Assembly (NCBI GenBank): GCA_033762375.1 | Contig: JANRLQ010000102.1 | Span: forward strand, 1 to 64,000 | Direction of reading: 5' to 3' | DNA: 64,000 nt | DNA from: RDXT01 sp033762375 | GTDB taxonomy: Bacteria; Bacteroidota; Bacteroidia; J057 | Shown here: one piece after another, positions 9,069 through 20,100 of the stretch | Layout of the letters: each line of letters begins with the position of its first letter | Numbering within the stretch: the stretch's first letter is position 1 | Position numbers and translations under genes: made by a program | Notes under the pieces: model-generated | What the model saw: only the letters and a program-made list of their open reading frames with translations | What the model was told of the DNA's origin: nothing | Databases searched by the model: none

Positions 9069-9106
9069 TTTCCCTCATCTCCTATTTTTTCTGCAATATA
9101 TTTGTC

Positions 9107-10168
9107 ATGACGAGACGCAATATTCTGATTACGACCGGTTTGGTCCTGGCCTTGGTCGCTTTTATCGTGATCCGGCTGATGTCCAACAAACAAGAGCTGG
9201 ACAAGCGGGCGGCTGAGGCTGCCATCGTGAATGAAAAACCGACAGTACGTACCCTGGCGGTGAATACGACTACCATTGACCGGATATTTACGGTAAACGG
9301 TAAGTTTGAAGCGGTCAGTGAAGTAAAAGTGATGGCCGAGACCCAGGGTTCTGTCACCCAGCTGAATGTACGGGAGGGTGCCAATGTGGGCATGGGCCAG
9401 ACCCTGCTCCGCATAGATGCTGAAAACCTGGAAAATGAACTCGCCATTACCCGCGAGACCCTCACCAAAGCCGAGCAGGACCTTGCCCGGTACGAAACCC
9501 TGGCCGCAGGGGGCGCTGCCCCTTCTGCTCAGCTGGAGGACCTCCGCCTGGCGATCAAGTCGCACCAGTCCCGGATCAAAGGCCTGGAGATTGCCCTGAA
9601 AAAAACACAGGTAAAGGCGCCCATCAGCGGCTCTATTAATGTGCTGTATGTCGAAAAAGGCTCTTCCCTGATGCCCGGATCGCCTGTAGCTGACATTGTG
9701 GACATCTCCAGTCTGGAGATGGTCGTCAACCTGACGGAGGGTGAGGTGATCGGTCTCCGCACGGGTGCCCGTGTAGAGGTGCGCCTGGACCTGTATCCAG
9801 ACAAGGCCCTGCCCGGTGTCGTGACGTTTATCGGGGTCAAGGCTGATATGGCCGGTAAGTTTCCTGTCAAAGTTCGTGTCTCCAACAACGGGACCTTCCG
9901 GGCTGGTATGTCTGGTTCTGTGACATTTGCCTTTAATGAATCTGTCACCGGTATCCAGATCCCGCGCGAGGCGCTCGTAGGCAGCATGCAGGCACCTCAG
10001 GTGTATGTTCTCACAGCAGACAACCACCTGAAACTCCAGCCTGTAACCCTGTCCATGGAAACAGCGGACGTGCTCATTGTCAAGTCTGGCCTCACCCCTG
10101 GTGACCGTGTGGTGACTTCCGTATCGGAAAAACTGGCTGATGGCATTGAAGTCCTGGCGGTCAACTAA
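9107..10168 (+). CDS. RND efflux periplasmic adaptor (membrane fusion protein, HlyD/AcrA type)
   Basis: A 353-residue adaptor linking the inner-membrane pump to the TolC-like channel. An N-terminal signal anchor (ILITTGLVLALVAFIVIRLM) is followed by a lipoyl-like half (VMAETQGSVTQLNVREGANVG), a short coiled-coil hairpin (about 110-165), the second lipoyl half (VKAPISGSINVLYVEKGSSL), and beta-barrel and membrane-proximal domains ending in IQIPREALVG and GDRVVTSVSEKLADGIEV. The open frame extends upstream into the TolC gene; the ATG at 9107 gives the correct membrane anchor. It lies 44 bases before the pump gene. Confidence 0.93.
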   Translation: MTRRNILITTGLVLALVAFIVIRLMSNKQELDKRAAEAAIVNEKPTVRTLAVNTTTIDRIFTVNGKFEAVSEVKVMAETQGSVTQLNVREGANVGMGQTLLRIDAENLENELAITRETLTKAEQDLARYETLAAGGAAPSAQLEDLRLAIKSHQSRIKGLEIALKKTQVKAPISGSINVLYVEKGSSLMPGSPVADIVDISSLEMVVNLTEGEVIGLRTGARVEVRLDLYPDKALPGVVTFIGVKADMAGKFPVKVRVSNNGTFRAGMSGSVTFAFNESVTGIQIPREALVGSMQAPQVYVLTADNHLKLQPVTLSMETADVLIVKSGLTPGDRVVTSVSEKLADGIEVLAVN

Positions 10169-10212
10169 TTGAATATGCGTTTTCATCTGCTCACGCATCA
10201 ACCTACCAGATT

Positions 10213-13200
10213 ATGTCTATTTCTGAAATAGCAATAAAACGGCCCTCGCTCATCATCGTGCTGTTTGCGGTGCTGACGCTCCTTGGGGTGTTTGGTTACC
10301 AGCAGTTGAGCTACGAGCTCCTGCCCAAGTTCTCGGCGCCGGTGGTAGTCGTCTCGACGGTATATCCGGGGGCTTCTCCGGCAGAGGTCGAAAATACCAT
10401 CACCAAACCTATCGAGGACGCCGTGTCCGGGATGGAAAAAATGGCCAATATCCGCTCTACTTCCCGCGAAAACCTCTCCGTGGTCGTCGTGGAGATGGAG
10501 GTCGGTGCGGATATTGACAAGGCCCTCCAAAATGCCGAACGACTCGTCAACCTGGCCGCAGCTTCACTCCCGGAGGATGCCCAAACCCCGGTCCTGAGCA
10601 AGTTTGCCATTGATGAGCTGCCGGTCATTCAGATGGTGGTCACCTCCAATCTGGAGCAGATCGAACTCTATGACCTCATCCAGAACCGGATCGTGCCTTC
10701 CATGGCACGTGTGCCGGGGGTAGCTCAGATTGATATCCTCGGGGGACAGGAGCGTGAAATCCGCATCAATGTCAACCCCGAAAAACTGGAGCGTTACAAC
10801 CTGTCTATCCTGCAGGTATCGCAGGCCCTGGAAGCGGCTAACCTCGACTTCCCCACCGGCAAACTCAAGGACGAAACCCGGCAGGTATTAATCCGGCTTT
10901 CGGGTAAATTTCAGTCAGTGGACGATATACGTCACCTGATCGTGACCCGTGACAACCGTACCGGCGCCCCTGTATTTCTCCATGAAATCGCTGATATCCA
11001 GGATACCCAGAAGGATGTCACCCAGATTGCCCGCCTCAATGGCCAAAACTCCATCGCCCTTTCGGTCCGCAAAAACACCGAGGCAAACGGTGTGGCCCTG
11101 AGTGAAGCCATGTATGTGGTCATTGCTGAGCTGGAAAAAACCTATGAGTCCCAAAACGTCAAGTTTTCCATTGCACAGGACGCTTCTGTTTTTACGCTGG
11201 AAGCAGCCGAAGCCGTGACGCATGATATCGGGCTGGCTATTTTCCTGGTGGCCATCGTGATGCTGGTGTTCCTGCACAGCCTCCGGAATGCCTTTATCGT
11301 CATGCTGGCGATTCCGGCTTCGCTGGTCTCCACGTTTTTTGTGATGTATATGTTTGGCTTCTCCCTCAACCTGATGACCCTGCTGGCTATCTCGCTGGTA
11401 GTGGGTATTCTGGTGGATGACAGCATTGTGGTCCTGGAGAACATCTTCCGGCACCTGGAGATGGGCAAAGATCAGCGTACTGCGGCGCTGGAAGGCCGGA
11501 GTGAGATCGCCTTTACGGCACTCTCGATCACCCTGGTGGACGTGGTGGTGTTTTTGCCGCTGGCCTTTCTCGAAGGGCTTATCGCCAATATCATGCGCCA
11601 GTTCGCACTGGTTGTGGTATTCTCCACCCTGATGTCGCTGCTGGTTTCATTTACCCTGACGCCTTTCCTGGCTTCCCGCCTCTCCAAGGTGACTCATCTG
11701 GACAAAAACTCCATCGGTGGACGGGTGATATACATCATTGAAGGGTTTATTCATGCACTCACCCAGTCCTATGCCCACGTGCTGCGCTGGGTGCTCAAGC
11801 ACAAAACCATCACGATGGTCATCTCACTGGTCATGATTTTGGGTGCCCTTACCTTGCCGGCTACAGGCCTGATCGGGTTTGAGTTTGCCAAAACAGGGGA
11901 CAAAGGAGAGTTTCTGCTGAAACTGGAACTGAATAAACAAGCTTCGCTTGCGCAGACCTTTGAAGTGGTACGCCAGGTGGAGGACAAGCTGTTTTCGATG
12001 CCGGAGGTCACCAAGGTGTATGTGAATATGGGGTCTTCCAGCAATGCCTTTGAGTCTTCTTCCGGTGAAAACTTTGCGGACATTACCGTCTCGCTTAAAC
12101 CACCTAAGGAAACAGGCATTAAAACTGCCGAATACTCCCGTGCGCTCAAGCTCCAGCTCGAACAGGAACTCCCCGGCGTCAAAGTCCGGATTCAGGAACT
12201 GGGTCTGCTCGGGGCTGACCAGTTGCCGATCATGGTAATCGTCAGCAGCGCTGTACCTGACTCCGCCTATGCGTATGCAGAGCGCCTGCGCCGCGACATC
12301 GCCAACATTAACGGGGTGGTGGACCCTGAGCTGTCCGTACAGCAGGGCAATCCTGAGATGAGTATCACTGTCAACCGCGAAAAAATGTCCGAACTCGGCC
12401 TGACGATGGGCATGGTCGGCGCGACGCTTCAGACAGCCTTTGCCGGTACGGAGGCTACCAAGTTCCGTGACGGGGACAATGAGTATGACGTGACGGTAAA
12501 ACTCGATCAGTTTAACCGCAAAAGCCGGACTGATATTGAAAACCTGGCACTGGTCAACAACATGGGTCAGCAGATTCGCCTGAGCCAGTTTGCGACAGTA
12601 GCCGAAAAAACAGGTCCCTCACAGCTGGAGCGCCGCAACCGTATGACCTCCGTCGTGGTACAGTCCCTGGTACTGGGCCGCTCCGTAGGGGCTGTCGGTC
12701 AGGATGTTATTGCCAAAATTGCGGAGACCAAACCTGCCGGTATTGAGATCGCATATGACAGCGAACTCAAAAATACAGGTGAATCTTTTGGAAGCCTCGG
12801 GTTGGCATTGCTGGCCTCCTTCCTCCTGATCTACCTGATCCTGGTGGCGCTGTATGACTCGTATGTGTATCCGTTTGTGGTACTGTTTTCCATCCCGGTA
12901 GCCCTGATCGGTGCCTTCCTGGCCCTGGCCCTGGAAAACATGAGTATCTTCTCCATGCTGGGGCTGATCATGCTCCTGGGACTTGTCGCCAAAAACGCTA
13001 TTTTGATTGTGGACTTTGCCAATCAGCTCAAAGCACGCGGCTACCGCACAGCCGAGGCCCTCGTCATCGCAGGTAAGGCCCGTATGCGTCCGATCCTGAT
13101 GACGACCATCGCCATGATTATCGGTATGCTGCCGATCGCACTGGCGACGGGATCTGGGGCTGAGTGGAAAAACGGCCTGGCCTGGGCCCTGATCGGGGGC

Positions 13201-13437
13201 CTGACCAGCTCGCTGCTGCTGACGGTTTTTGTGGTGCCCGCAGCCTACATGATCATGGATACCCTGATCGCCTGGGTCACCGGGCGCCGTGACCTGATCC
13301 CCCGCAAACAAGAGCTGGATGTTCTTGACCTGGATGCCCTCACGATCCGCGACGAACACGACCTGCCGCCGGTGACGCATACGCCGTCTGAAAACGGACA
13401 TGCACCTCAGCCCGAAGCGGAGGTGATCCATCAGTAA
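10213..13437 (+). CDS. RND-family multidrug efflux permease (AcrB/HAE1 type)
   Basis: Inner-membrane proton-driven exporter of 1074 residues, typical length for the family. Twelve membrane helices fall in the usual 1+5 and 1+5 arrangement with two large periplasmic loops (about 35-335 and 560-860). The proton-relay Asp pair is present in helix 4 (GILVDDSIVVLENI). Typical motifs are YPGASPAEVE near residue 55, FRDGDNEYDVTVKL, and GLVAKNAILIVDFANQLKARG in helix 10. The C-terminal tail is long, acidic and His/Pro-containing. The sequence fits the hydrophobe/amphiphile exporters rather than the heavy-metal branch. Third gene of the operon, followed by a strong terminator. Confidence 0.95.
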   Translation: MSISEIAIKRPSLIIVLFAVLTLLGVFGYQQLSYELLPKFSAPVVVVSTVYPGASPAEVENTITKPIEDAVSGMEKMANIRSTSRENLSVVVVEMEVGADIDKALQNAERLVNLAAASLPEDAQTPVLSKFAIDELPVIQMVVTSNLEQIELYDLIQNRIVPSMARVPGVAQIDILGGQEREIRINVNPEKLERYNLSILQVSQALEAANLDFPTGKLKDETRQVLIRLSGKFQSVDDIRHLIVTRDNRTGAPVFLHEIADIQDTQKDVTQIARLNGQNSIALSVRKNTEANGVALSEAMYVVIAELEKTYESQNVKFSIAQDASVFTLEAAEAVTHDIGLAIFLVAIVMLVFLHSLRNAFIVMLAIPASLVSTFFVMYMFGFSLNLMTLLAISLVVGILVDDSIVVLENIFRHLEMGKDQRTAALEGRSEIAFTALSITLVDVVVFLPLAFLEGLIANIMRQFALVVVFSTLMSLLVSFTLTPFLASRLSKVTHLDKNSIGGRVIYIIEGFIHALTQSYAHVLRWVLKHKTITMVISLVMILGALTLPATGLIGFEFAKTGDKGEFLLKLELNKQASLAQTFEVVRQVEDKLFSMPEVTKVYVNMGSSSNAFESSSGENFADITVSLKPPKETGIKTAEYSRALKLQLEQELPGVKVRIQELGLLGADQLPIMVIVSSAVPDSAYAYAERLRRDIANINGVVDPELSVQQGNPEMSITVNREKMSELGLTMGMVGATLQTAFAGTEATKFRDGDNEYDVTVKLDQFNRKSRTDIENLALVNNMGQQIRLSQFATVAEKTGPSQLERRNRMTSVVVQSLVLGRSVGAVGQDVIAKIAETKPAGIEIAYDSELKNTGESFGSLGLALLASFLLIYLILVALYDSYVYPFVVLFSIPVALIGAFLALALENMSIFSMLGLIMLLGLVAKNAILIVDFANQLKARGYRTAEALVIAGKARMRPILMTTIAMIIGMLPIALATGSGAEWKNGLAWALIGGLTSSLLLTVFVVPAAYMIMDTLIAWVTGRRDLIPRKQELDVLDLDALTIRDEHDLPPVTHTPSENGHAPQPEAEVIHQ

Positions 13438-13458
13438 ACCTGAATGCAGGATATATCA

Positions 13459-13493
13459 CCCCGGAGGTCAGCCGACCTCCGGGGATTTTTTTT
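13459..13493 (+). terminator. Strong terminator after the efflux operon
   Basis: Perfect 11-bp stem CCCCGGAGGTC/GACCTCCGGGG with loop AGCC, followed by ATTTTTTTT. It separates the efflux operon from the convergent membrane-protein gene ending at 13495. Confidence 0.92.
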
Positions 13494-13494
13494 A

Positions 13495-15036
13495 TTACCA
13501 CTCCGTCGTCCTGACGGCACCGTGCTGCTGTAGGATCTTACGTAATGCCTCGGTTTCAGGCAGGTCTGTCCGGATCAGGTACAGGTCCCGCCGTCCGTCA
13601 CAGGGGGGGATCCACCCTGGCGGAAGCGTAGTTTCCCGGCAAAAAGGTACCAGCCATCCCTCGTAAGTACCTGTATTTCGCGCAAAAAGGCGGGCATTGT
13701 CCACCATGTGGTCCCAGGTGCGGCGGGTATGCGGACGGGTAGGGGAGGGGTAGGTCAGCAGGCTGTCGTCCTCAGGATCAAGCACCAGCAGTGCGGGCGG
13801 GTCAGCCGCCAGGTCTTCTGGCTGGATCAGCCGCCGGGCGTACCGGGCATCGTTCAGGCCCCAGATATCGGTCGCCCGCCACCCGGCATAATAGGGGAGG
13901 CGACCAGCCTCGGTCACGGCCATGTGCAGGTGGGAGTACGGGCGCAGGGCCCGGGCCAGGTACCAGGTGTTTTGATGATAGGTATCAGCTATAATGGACT
14001 GAAAAACAGTTATTTGCCTGTATCCGGCCTTCAGGATCAGGACCAGCGCCAGCCCGCGCAACCATCCACGTACGCCGGACGGTGCCTGCTGCCACTGCTC
14101 CCAGGCCCAGATCCATACGGCCAGGTACATAGATCCCTGAAACCGGAATCCGGCATTCATGGCCTGGCTCATCACGGCATAAAAGATCAGGGGGATCAGC
14201 CCGTACGCGATCAGCACGAGGCGATGTGTGTGGAGTATCCTGCCACCTCCCGCGATCAGGGCCAGCAGGCCTGCAGGCAGGAGGTCAAACCCGATCGCAA
14301 ATGTATGCATCCGTAAGCTCTCCGGATCAAATAGGCCCAGCACCCGCTCCGCTACCTGGCTTTTGACATAAAAAGGCAGGGGAAACCACTCGCCGAAGTA
14401 GGTCGCCCGCCACCCAACGTACATGAGCCCCGGCAGGATGCAGATCAGGGTGAGGTGCGTCAGCCGCAGCCGGAGCAGGCTTGGGTCCTTGCGGCTGGTT
14501 ATCACCCACCCGGCCAGCAGGGGCCCTGTTGCTACCAGGGCATCAGGCCGGAGCAGACAGGCGCCCAGCGCAGCGGCCAGCATCAGGAGGTAGCGTTGCG
14601 ACTGGTATAGCCGCCATACAGCAGCCAGGGTTGCCATCATGACCAGCGCCGAAAATCCCTTGACCGAGGCCATGGTCTGCGGGAGGATCAGCAGCAGGAC
14701 AACCAGTTTCCACATACTGCTATCCGGACGATCACCCCGGGGGCCGCCCTGCAAAGTCCGGAATATACTCAGGGCTGCTAATCCATTGAGGATGAGGCTC
14801 CCCAAAAACAAGTCGCCTCCCAGCCTCCGCCACCCCGCCAGCACCACCATGTACACAAAATCCGTTGCTCCTTCTGTCCGGGGGCCGCCGGGGTTATAGG
14901 AAATGCGGCCGGTTTCAGCCAGGTTTTCTGCATACCGGAAGAGAATACAGGCATCCTCCTCCGGCAGCGCAAACCACCAGGCCAGCCCAAAAACAACCGC
15001 CATGTACCCGCCGTACCAGATGTAAGGACGATTCAT
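13495..15036 (-). CDS. Multi-spanning membrane protein resembling GT-C glycosyltransferases
   Basis: A 513-residue integral membrane protein with about ten predicted helices and a soluble C-terminal part. The first loop after helix 1 contains EEDACILFRYAENLAETGR followed by NPGGPRTEGATDF. This resembles polyprenyl-phosphate-dependent GT-C enzymes such as mycobacterial AftB, where an acidic pair after helix 1 is catalytic and the NPGGxxxEGxT segment follows. Here the pair is Glu-Asp, not Asp-Asp. The start at 15036 gives MNRPYIWYGGYM; an ATG 16 codons upstream is less likely. Donor and acceptor are unknown. It is convergent with the efflux operon and stands alone. Confidence 0.7.
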   Translation of the reverse strand: MNRPYIWYGGYMAVVFGLAWWFALPEEDACILFRYAENLAETGRISYNPGGPRTEGATDFVYMVVLAGWRRLGGDLFLGSLILNGLAALSIFRTLQGGPRGDRPDSSMWKLVVLLLILPQTMASVKGFSALVMMATLAAVWRLYQSQRYLLMLAAALGACLLRPDALVATGPLLAGWVITSRKDPSLLRLRLTHLTLICILPGLMYVGWRATYFGEWFPLPFYVKSQVAERVLGLFDPESLRMHTFAIGFDLLPAGLLALIAGGGRILHTHRLVLIAYGLIPLIFYAVMSQAMNAGFRFQGSMYLAVWIWAWEQWQQAPSGVRGWLRGLALVLILKAGYRQITVFQSIIADTYHQNTWYLARALRPYSHLHMAVTEAGRLPYYAGWRATDIWGLNDARYARRLIQPEDLAADPPALLVLDPEDDSLLTYPSPTRPHTRRTWDHMVDNARLFARNTGTYEGWLVPFCRETTLPPGWIPPCDGRRDLYLIRTDLPETEALRKILQQHGAVRTTEW

Positions 15037-15196
15037 GGCGGAATATACGGGGATTGGGGGGAGATTTAACGGGGGAATCCGCAAGAAACGCAGGTGATCT
15101 AAGCTGGCAAACTTGCGTAGCGAACCGGGATTGTGTACATTTCTTACAAGAGTAAGTTAATTTCCTGAAAATCGAACCTCTATAACCCTCCCAGCA

Positions 15197-16015
15197 ATGA
15201 AATACCTTGGATTTGTACTGATCTTCCTGATCACGGGTGTCCTCTCAGCCCAGGAAAACGCGGCACCGCCGGTGCCTGTCACCCTAAAAAACACGCAGGC
15301 ATTTACCCTGCACTCGCAGGGGCTGGAGACTACGTATGTTATCAAAGTATATTTGCCGGAGGGATATGAAACCAGCAACAAACAATATCCTGTTTTGTAC
15401 CTGCTTGACGGGGATCATGCCTTCGCCATGGCTACGGATATTGTGACGTACCTGCAATATGGGGGACATACACCGGAACTAATCATCGTGTCACCGTCGT
15501 ATGATGACAAACACGGCCCAGCAGAGGGTGGCAATAACCAACGGCAACGGGATTTTTCGCCTTTTAAGTGGAGTGGGGCTCCCGCAGATCCCCGCGCAGC
15601 GCAGTACTTTGCTTTTTTTAAAGATACCTTGATTACACATATTGACCGGACCTACAGGACCCTTCCAACTGAAAGAGCCCTGTGGGGGTATTCCAGAAGT
15701 GGTTTGTTTGTATTGTGGACCTTGTTTGAAAAGCCGGGTGTATTCAACAAGTACATTGTGTTGGATACGGGTTTTCAGGCTTTTGCAGAAATAGAATCGG
15801 CCTATCATGCCCGCCACAACACACTTGACGCCGCCTTGTATATCGGATACGGGAGCCTGGGCAATGGAAAAAACGACCTGGCCTTTATGGAGACCCTGGC
15901 ATCAAGGAACTATAAAAAGTTCCGGTACACCTATCAGGCACTGCAAGGCGAAAAACACCTGATCATCCCTGCTGCGGGGCTGGCACAGGGACTTGCGTTT
16001 ATTTATCAGAAATAA
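15197..16015 (+). CDS. Putative secreted alpha/beta-hydrolase, esterase-like (COG2819 type)
   Basis: A 272-residue protein with a signal peptide (about 1-19, ending GVLSAQ). The fold follows the putative-esterase family: IKVYLPEGYETSNKQYPVLYLLDGDHAF near residues 50-75, a nucleophile elbow WGYSRSGLF near 164-172, and GEKHL near the C-terminus as the likely catalytic His. The elbow reads Gly-Tyr-Ser-Arg-Ser-Gly, so the second small residue of the usual GxSxG is Ser. Substrate is unknown; relatives cleave acyl esters including siderophore esters. It is convergent with the GDPD gene that ends at 16050. Confidence 0.75.
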   Translation: MKYLGFVLIFLITGVLSAQENAAPPVPVTLKNTQAFTLHSQGLETTYVIKVYLPEGYETSNKQYPVLYLLDGDHAFAMATDIVTYLQYGGHTPELIIVSPSYDDKHGPAEGGNNQRQRDFSPFKWSGAPADPRAAQYFAFFKDTLITHIDRTYRTLPTERALWGYSRSGLFVLWTLFEKPGVFNKYIVLDTGFQAFAEIESAYHARHNTLDAALYIGYGSLGNGKNDLAFMETLASRNYKKFRYTYQALQGEKHLIIPAAGLAQGLAFIYQK

Positions 16016-16049
16016 CCGTCAGGCGTGGGTTTCGGTAACAACCACCTCA

Positions 16050-16913
16050 TCACCTTCCCAGTGCCTGCCACGCCTCCAGAGGCCGGTCGCTGCTGAGGAT
16101 ATCGGCGCCGGCCTGAACCCATTGGAGATAGAGGGAGTCGCCCCGTGCCTGCGCCATCTGGTCCAGGTTGCCGAGGGTGCCGAGGATACAACGGATGCCT
16201 TTTTCGTGCAAAAATGCACAATGTGCCGGATCGGGCTGGCGGGTGCCCACAAACGCTACCATCACGCTGTCTGGCACCCCGGCGTTGCGGTGGCGCTCGT
16301 ATGCCTCCCGGTTGGGCAGGCTCACGGAGATCATCAGGGAGGGATCGAGGCGGTGCACGAGGGCAGCATCTGCCGCATTATAGGTGATAATGGCAGCATT
16401 CCGCTGCGAATGAGTTTTTTGTACCAGTTTCACCACATGCTGGTAGGGTACCCCCCGTTTTACATCAAGGGTAAAAGCTACTTTGTTGTGGCCCCAGCGC
16501 AATACCTGGGCTAAAGTTGGGATCGGGTATGGCGTGATATGGCCGGCATTGTCCTTGAGGCGGAGGTTGTGGAGGGCCGCATAGGTTGTTTCGATCAGGA
16601 GGTCCTGACCTGTAGTCGTGCGGTCAAGCCGGTCGTCATGCAACATCACCAGCACGCTGTCCTGTGTGAGCCGGATGTCACACTCGATGATGACGGGCAT
16701 CTGCCGGGCGAGCATCTGAAAACTGGCGATACAGTTTTCGGGATATCCGGTATAATCGCCACCGCCCCGATGGGCACTGACAGCAGGCCGGGTGCTGGCA
16801 TCATACCTGAAAAAAGAAACCTCAGGTCTCCGAAGGTAAAAAGTACGGTGACAGCTTACCAGGAGAAAAAGGCTCACCAGCAGCCAATATGGTCTTTGTA
16901 TCAGCGTCAGCAT
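16050..16913 (-). CDS. Glycerophosphodiester phosphodiesterase, probable lipoprotein
   Basis: A 287-residue GDPD that would hydrolyse deacylated phospholipid head groups to glycerol 3-phosphate and an alcohol. It starts with a lipoprotein signal (LLVSLFLLVSC), so it is probably anchored in the envelope. The TIM-barrel motifs are present: AHRGGGDYTGYPENCIASF (the HRG...PEN metal and phosphate site), ECDIRLTQD, and the catalytic MLHDDRLDRTT. A small insertion separates HRG from PEN, as usual for the family. The start at 16913 places the lipobox about 20 residues in; longer frames begin up to 14 codons upstream. Confidence 0.9.
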   Translation of the reverse strand: MLTLIQRPYWLLVSLFLLVSCHRTFYLRRPEVSFFRYDASTRPAVSAHRGGGDYTGYPENCIASFQMLARQMPVIIECDIRLTQDSVLVMLHDDRLDRTTTGQDLLIETTYAALHNLRLKDNAGHITPYPIPTLAQVLRWGHNKVAFTLDVKRGVPYQHVVKLVQKTHSQRNAAIITYNAADAALVHRLDPSLMISVSLPNREAYERHRNAGVPDSVMVAFVGTRQPDPAHCAFLHEKGIRCILGTLGNLDQMAQARGDSLYLQWVQAGADILSSDRPLEAWQALGR

Positions 16914-17104
16914 AGGTGCGGGCATCGGGGGCATACGATAATAATAGGCTGCCAACCTAACACCTGTGTATTAATTCCAGGTAAAGAATCCAGGTACACT
17001 TGCCGGGCGATTGCACCCACAGGTAACTTTAGGTATGCTTTTCGGGTGTTTCATCATAAATGATAAAAGTCCTATATTGAAGCAGATTACTGCTACTTAT
17101 CATT

Positions 17105-20100
17105 ATGGCCCGACAAATACCGTTCAACTATCACAAGTGGCTGCTGGCAGCACTGATTCCGGGGATTGTGCTGTGGGTGCTGGCGTATGCCCCGCTGATG
17201 CCGCCACCTCCGCCAGGCCTGGATCGGGTGGATCCGATGGGGGCCTATCTGAACGGGGTGTTTCCGGATGCGCCCCCTACCGGGACCGGACCGGGGGCTT
17301 ATGAGCTGGAAAATGCGTTTCCGCTGTTGACCTTTGTGGACCCGCTCAAGATTGTCGAGGTTCCGGGACAGGCACAGATGATGGTCCTGGGCAAAAACGG
17401 GCATATATGGTCATTTGATAAAACCCCAACCGCCGCACAAAAAACCCTTGTACTGGACATTTCGGCCCGCACCCTGATCGAGGGAGACGGAGGCGCACTG
17501 GGCATGGCCTTACATCCTGAATTTGGGCAGGCGGGCTCACCTCACCGGGGATACCTGTACGTATGGTACCGGTATGCACCGATCCTCCAGACCATCACCG
17601 GCCCCAATCCACAGGGAGGCGAGCAGTACGGATATCTCCGGCTCTCGCGGTTCACCCTCGAAGATGGGGCGGCCACAATCAACCCTGCCTCGGAATATGT
17701 ACTGATCCAGCAGTTTGACCGCAATGGCTGGCACAACGGCGGTGATATGTTTTTTGGGCCAGATGGTTTTTTATATGTCTCTGTCGGTGATGAAGGCAGC
17801 GGTGATGACGGGTACAATGTCACACAGCGGCTTGACTACTGTCTGTTTGGGGGGATCCTGCGCCTGGACGTGGACCAGCGCGGTGGCAATATCAGCCACC
17901 CGATCCGGCGACAGCCTCAGACCCAGAGTCCGCCCCCGCCCGGCTGGCCCGGGAGTTTTACGCAGGGGTATTTTATTCCGAATGACAATCCCTGGCAGGA
18001 CGAAAACGGCGGTGTACTGGAAGAGTTTTATGCCATCGGCCTGCGCAGCCCACACCGTATTGCCTGGGATGATCCCACAGGGGATATATGGGTAGGTGAT
18101 GTAGGCCAGGGCACCCGTGAGGAAGTAGACATTGTTCACAAAGGTGACAACCTTCAGTGGCCTTTCCGCGAGGGGACCATCGCCGGAGCCAAACCCCAGC
18201 CTATCCCCCTGATCGGGACCAGCCGGGGGCCCGTGTACAACTATCCCCGGGATCAGGGCACCTGTGTCATCGGCGGATTTGTATATCGCGGATCGAAGTT
18301 TCCCGATCTCCAGGGCCGTTATCTCTTTGGCGACCATACGACCCTCAACGTATATACCCTCACCCCGGATCCGGCAGGCACCCCCATCATCAATCCCATG
18401 CTGAATGTACCCTATGGTACCGGCCAGGGCGACAAAGCAGGTATTTCTGCTTTTGGAACAGACAGCGACGGCAATATCTACCTCCTCAAACTCAACGGTA
18501 CCGGCCTGGACGGGGGATTGATCTACCAGCTTAGATCCAAAGCCCCTGTAGCCGATCCGCCAGCCCGCCTCTCGGAGCTGGGAGTATTTACGGATATGGC
18601 ATCGCTGACGCCGGTGCCAGGGATTTTACCTTATGGGGTTAATGCCCCCCTCTGGTCTGACCGTGCCGCCAAATACCGCTGGATTGCCCTGCCTCAGGAT
18701 GGTACGTTTAATGATGCGTGGGAAAAAGTCAACTTTCGCACCGAGGATTACTGGACCTTCCCCGCCGGGACGGTATTTATCAAACACTTTGAGTTGCCAG
18801 TAGATGAGGCACAGCCGGAGGTCATCCGGCGGCTGGAGACCCGCTTTTTTGTCGTGACAGCCGAAGGAGCCTACGGACTTACCTATAAATGGAACCCCGA
18901 AGGTACAGAAGCCTATCTCCTGACCGGGGCGGACACCCTTACCCACCAGGTGGCCCGTGCAGATGGGAGTTTGTACGCCCAGACCTGGGATTTCCCCTCC
19001 CGGCAGCAGTGTATGACCTGTCACAATGCCAATGCCGGGTATGTACTGGGCGTGCGCACCCGGCAGCTCAATGGTGACCTGGCTTATCCCGGCGGCACGA
19101 CCGGCAACCAACTGGAAACCTGGGAACACCTAGGGATATTTAATCAGGCTATCGGCGATCCTGCCCAACTGCCGAGCTCAGCCTATATCAGCGATGCGCA
19201 AGCCACTCCGGAGTACCGGGTGCGGTCGTATCTGGATGCCAACTGCGCCTTTTGTCACCGTCCCAATGGCGTAGAGGCTGCCTTTGACGGGCGGTCGCTG
19301 ACGGCTCTCTATGACCAAAACCATATCTACACCAATGCCATCAGCCATTCCTCTCCGCAGGGGGTCCTGATCGCACCTGGTGACCCCAATGTTTCCATTC
19401 TCTACCAGCGGGACAATAGCACCGGGGCAGATGCCATGCCGCCTATCGCCAAAAATCTCCGGGATCCGGTGTATATCGCGGTCCTCGAAGGGTGGATCAC
19501 AACCCTGGCACCCGGACTCCCGCCGATGATAGCAGATGGGTGGGTTACCCTTACGGCCCGGCACAGTGGTAAAGTGGCCGGAGTAGATCAGGCATCACAG
19601 GAGGCAGGTACTCCGGTTGTACAGGCTGCTGCTGACGGCAGTGACCACCAGCAATGGCATTTTCAGCATATAGGAGGCGGTAAATACCGGATCATGGCGG
19701 CACATAGCCTGATGGCCCTCTCACTGGAGGACTGGCGGCCCGGTCGGGGTGCTGCGGTCATACAGGCCCCCTGGCGAGGCCAGCAGCACCAGTTATGGTA
19801 TCTCCGCACGGCCCCCAACGGCGCTTTTTATATCGTCAGTGCCTACAATGGCCTGTTGCTGGATGTATTCAGCAGCCAGACAGGCGACGGAGCTGCCCTG
19901 ATCGCCTGGACAGAAACCCAGGGCACCAATCAGCAGTGGACACTTCTCCCTGCCGACGGACCTGCCTGCGGATATGAGCGGACGGTGTATCTCTCCGACC
20001 TGAGCTGGACAGGAACCCCCGAAAATGGCTGGGGGCCTGTATCACGCGACCGCTCCAATGGAGAGCAGGAAGCTGGCGGCAACCCGATCACCCTCGACGG

